Of a DNA stretch of 15,407 nucleotides, positions 15,104 through 15,407 are shown piece by piece; the stretch's first letter is position 1, and each line of letters opens with the position of its first letter. Source of the stretch: Candidatus Symbiothrix sp. (GTDB lineage Bacteria > Bacteroidota > Bacteroidia > Bacteroidales > Azobacteroidaceae); the NCBI GenBank assembly GCA_031270925.1, contig JAISWY010000309.1:1-15407 (forward strand). Direction: 5' to 3'. The notes under the pieces were generated by a model. It saw only the letters and a list, made by a program, of their open reading frames with translations, ran no database searches and was not told where the DNA came from. Position numbers and translations under genes: made by a program.

Positions 15104-15127
15104 AAATCTTTTTTTGAGGTGTTATTG
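15104..15127 (+). repeat. TTTTTTTGAGG-GCTAT family, single arm
   Basis: CTTTTTTTGAGGTGTTATTG matches one arm of the palindromes at 88-145 and 12545-12618, with one base changed in GCTATT. No matching inverted arm is seen nearby, so it is either a solo unit or half of a decayed palindrome. Confidence 0.6.
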
Positions 15128-15143
15128 ACTATTTAACGTAGCG

Positions 15144-15194
15144 AATTTAAAATCGGATGTCTCGACTTCGCTGCGCTCCGCTCGACAGGACGGG
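15144..15194 (+). repeat. Dispersed repeat (GATGTCTCGACTTCGC family), copy 2
   Basis: GATGTCTCGACTTCGCTGCG, followed by CTCCGCTCGACAGGACG, closely matches copy 1 at 231-290. It is the inverted partner of copy 3 at 15275-15338, so copies 2 and 3 form a large imperfect inverted repeat around the hairpin at 15216-15265. Confidence 0.75.
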
Positions 15195-15215
15195 ACGGTC
15201 AAAGGAAAAAGGGGA

Positions 15216-15265
15216 GGGGCTGTCTCAAAAGTAATTTAGCCACGAATTACTTTTGAGACAGCCCC
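15216..15265. repeat. Perfect 21-bp inverted repeat with IS-end-like sequence
   Basis: The arm beginning GGGGCTGTCTCAAAAG at 15216 runs to 15236 and is the exact reverse complement of 15245-15265, with an 8-nt loop (TAGCCACG). The sequence GGGGCTGTCTCAAAA resembles terminal inverted repeats of insertion sequences, from memory and not checked. At 50 bp it has no room for a gene, so it would be a minimal MITE-like element or two abutted IS ends. There is no following T-tract. Confidence 0.75.
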
Positions 15266-15274
15266 CATCACTCA

Positions 15275-15338
15275 CCATAGAAGCGCGTCATGTCGAGCAG
15301 AGCGAAGCGTAGTCGAGACATCTGATTGTAATTTAGCC
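15275..15338 (-). repeat. Dispersed repeat (GATGTCTCGACTTCGC family), copy 3, inverted
   Basis: Read on the minus strand it keeps GCTAAATTA, AATCAGATGTCTCGAC and GCTCGACATGACGCGCTTC, then TATGG, matching copy 1 at 231-294 almost throughout. The middle differs (TACGCTTCGCTCT against TTCGCTACGCTCC). Confidence 0.75.
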
Positions 15339-15339
15339 C

Positions 15340-15357
15340 CTAAACACAGGGTTTTGC
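15340..15357 (-). repeat. 18-bp inverted repeat, right copy
   Basis: CTAAACACAGGGTTTTGC is the exact reverse complement of 12670-12687. It directly abuts copy 3 of the dispersed repeat. Confidence 0.75.
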
Positions 15358-15407
15358 CCAAATAACAAAAAAATTTGCCGAGAAATACTAACTTTTCGTA
15401 TGAAATT

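Larger units (their letters stand above)
15041..15407. other. Repeat-rich intergenic region upstream of ssrA
   Basis: No gene is visible. The region holds the ssrA promoter, one arm of the TTTTTTTGAGG-GCTAT family, two inverted copies of the GATGTCTCGACTTCGC repeat enclosing a 21-bp perfect hairpin, and the right copy of an 18-bp inverted repeat. The last 50 bp are AT-rich and may be the leader of the next gene. Confidence 0.7.

Noticed and set aside
15216-15265. Rho-independent terminator
   Set aside because: The stem is strong, but no T-tract follows on either strand and no gene ends next to it; a mobile-element reading fits better.

Overview
The window reads as a chromosomal segment of a Bacteroidetes bacterium, most likely order Bacteroidales. 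The evidence is: C-terminal sorting domains of the type IX secretion system (T9SS) on six large secreted proteins; domains like those of SusE/SusF; a GH97 glycoside hydrolase; Bacteroidetes-type promoters (TTTG, about 20 bp, TAnnTTTG) in place of -35/-10 boxes; AT-rich start regions without Shine-Dalgarno sequences; and a tmRNA whose tag ends YALAA. I cannot name a genus.

Layout. Positions 1-531 are non-coding and full of palindromes and dispersed repeats. Positions 532-12541 hold seven same-strand genes with gaps of 7-49 bp or a 4-bp overlap, so very probably one operon. In order they are: a catalysis-free protein with a CBM6/35-like domain and two discoidin-like domains; a GH97 glycosidase with its own CBM; an esterase fused to one SusE/F-type domain; a binding protein with three SusE/F-type domains; a 93-aa signal-peptide/C-terminal-anchor protein; a 910-aa protein with three SusE/F-type domains, an Ig-like domain, an SGNH hydrolase and a LamG-like domain; and a second binding protein with three SusE/F-type domains. 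Positions 12542-12941 are non-coding with repeats. A long-chain acyl-CoA synthetase (12942-14597) follows, convergent with ssrA (tmRNA, complement 14645-15040), and a shared bidirectional terminator lies between them. Positions 15041-15407 are again repeat-rich.

How the genes may work together (inference). The operon looks like a polysaccharide-utilisation locus rebuilt for T9SS export. The window contains no SusC/SusD pair, and the SusE/F-like proteins are not lipoproteins but carry T9SS tails. Ten SusE/F-type domains would hold a glucan-like or decorated glycan, the GH97 would cut alpha-glycosidic bonds, and two different esterases would remove acyl groups. The acyl-CoA synthetase and tmRNA are housekeeping neighbours under their own promoters.

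The most unusual feature beyond the proteins is a short palindrome (arms ACAAGGG/CCCTTGT around TTGCAA) present four times in about 380 bp (7946-8325). Three copies are in frame inside two proteins, encoding K-G/E-L-Q-x-L-V, and one sits in the gap between the genes. The copies are bounded by short direct repeats that look like target duplications. Several other palindromic families are shared between the intergenic regions.
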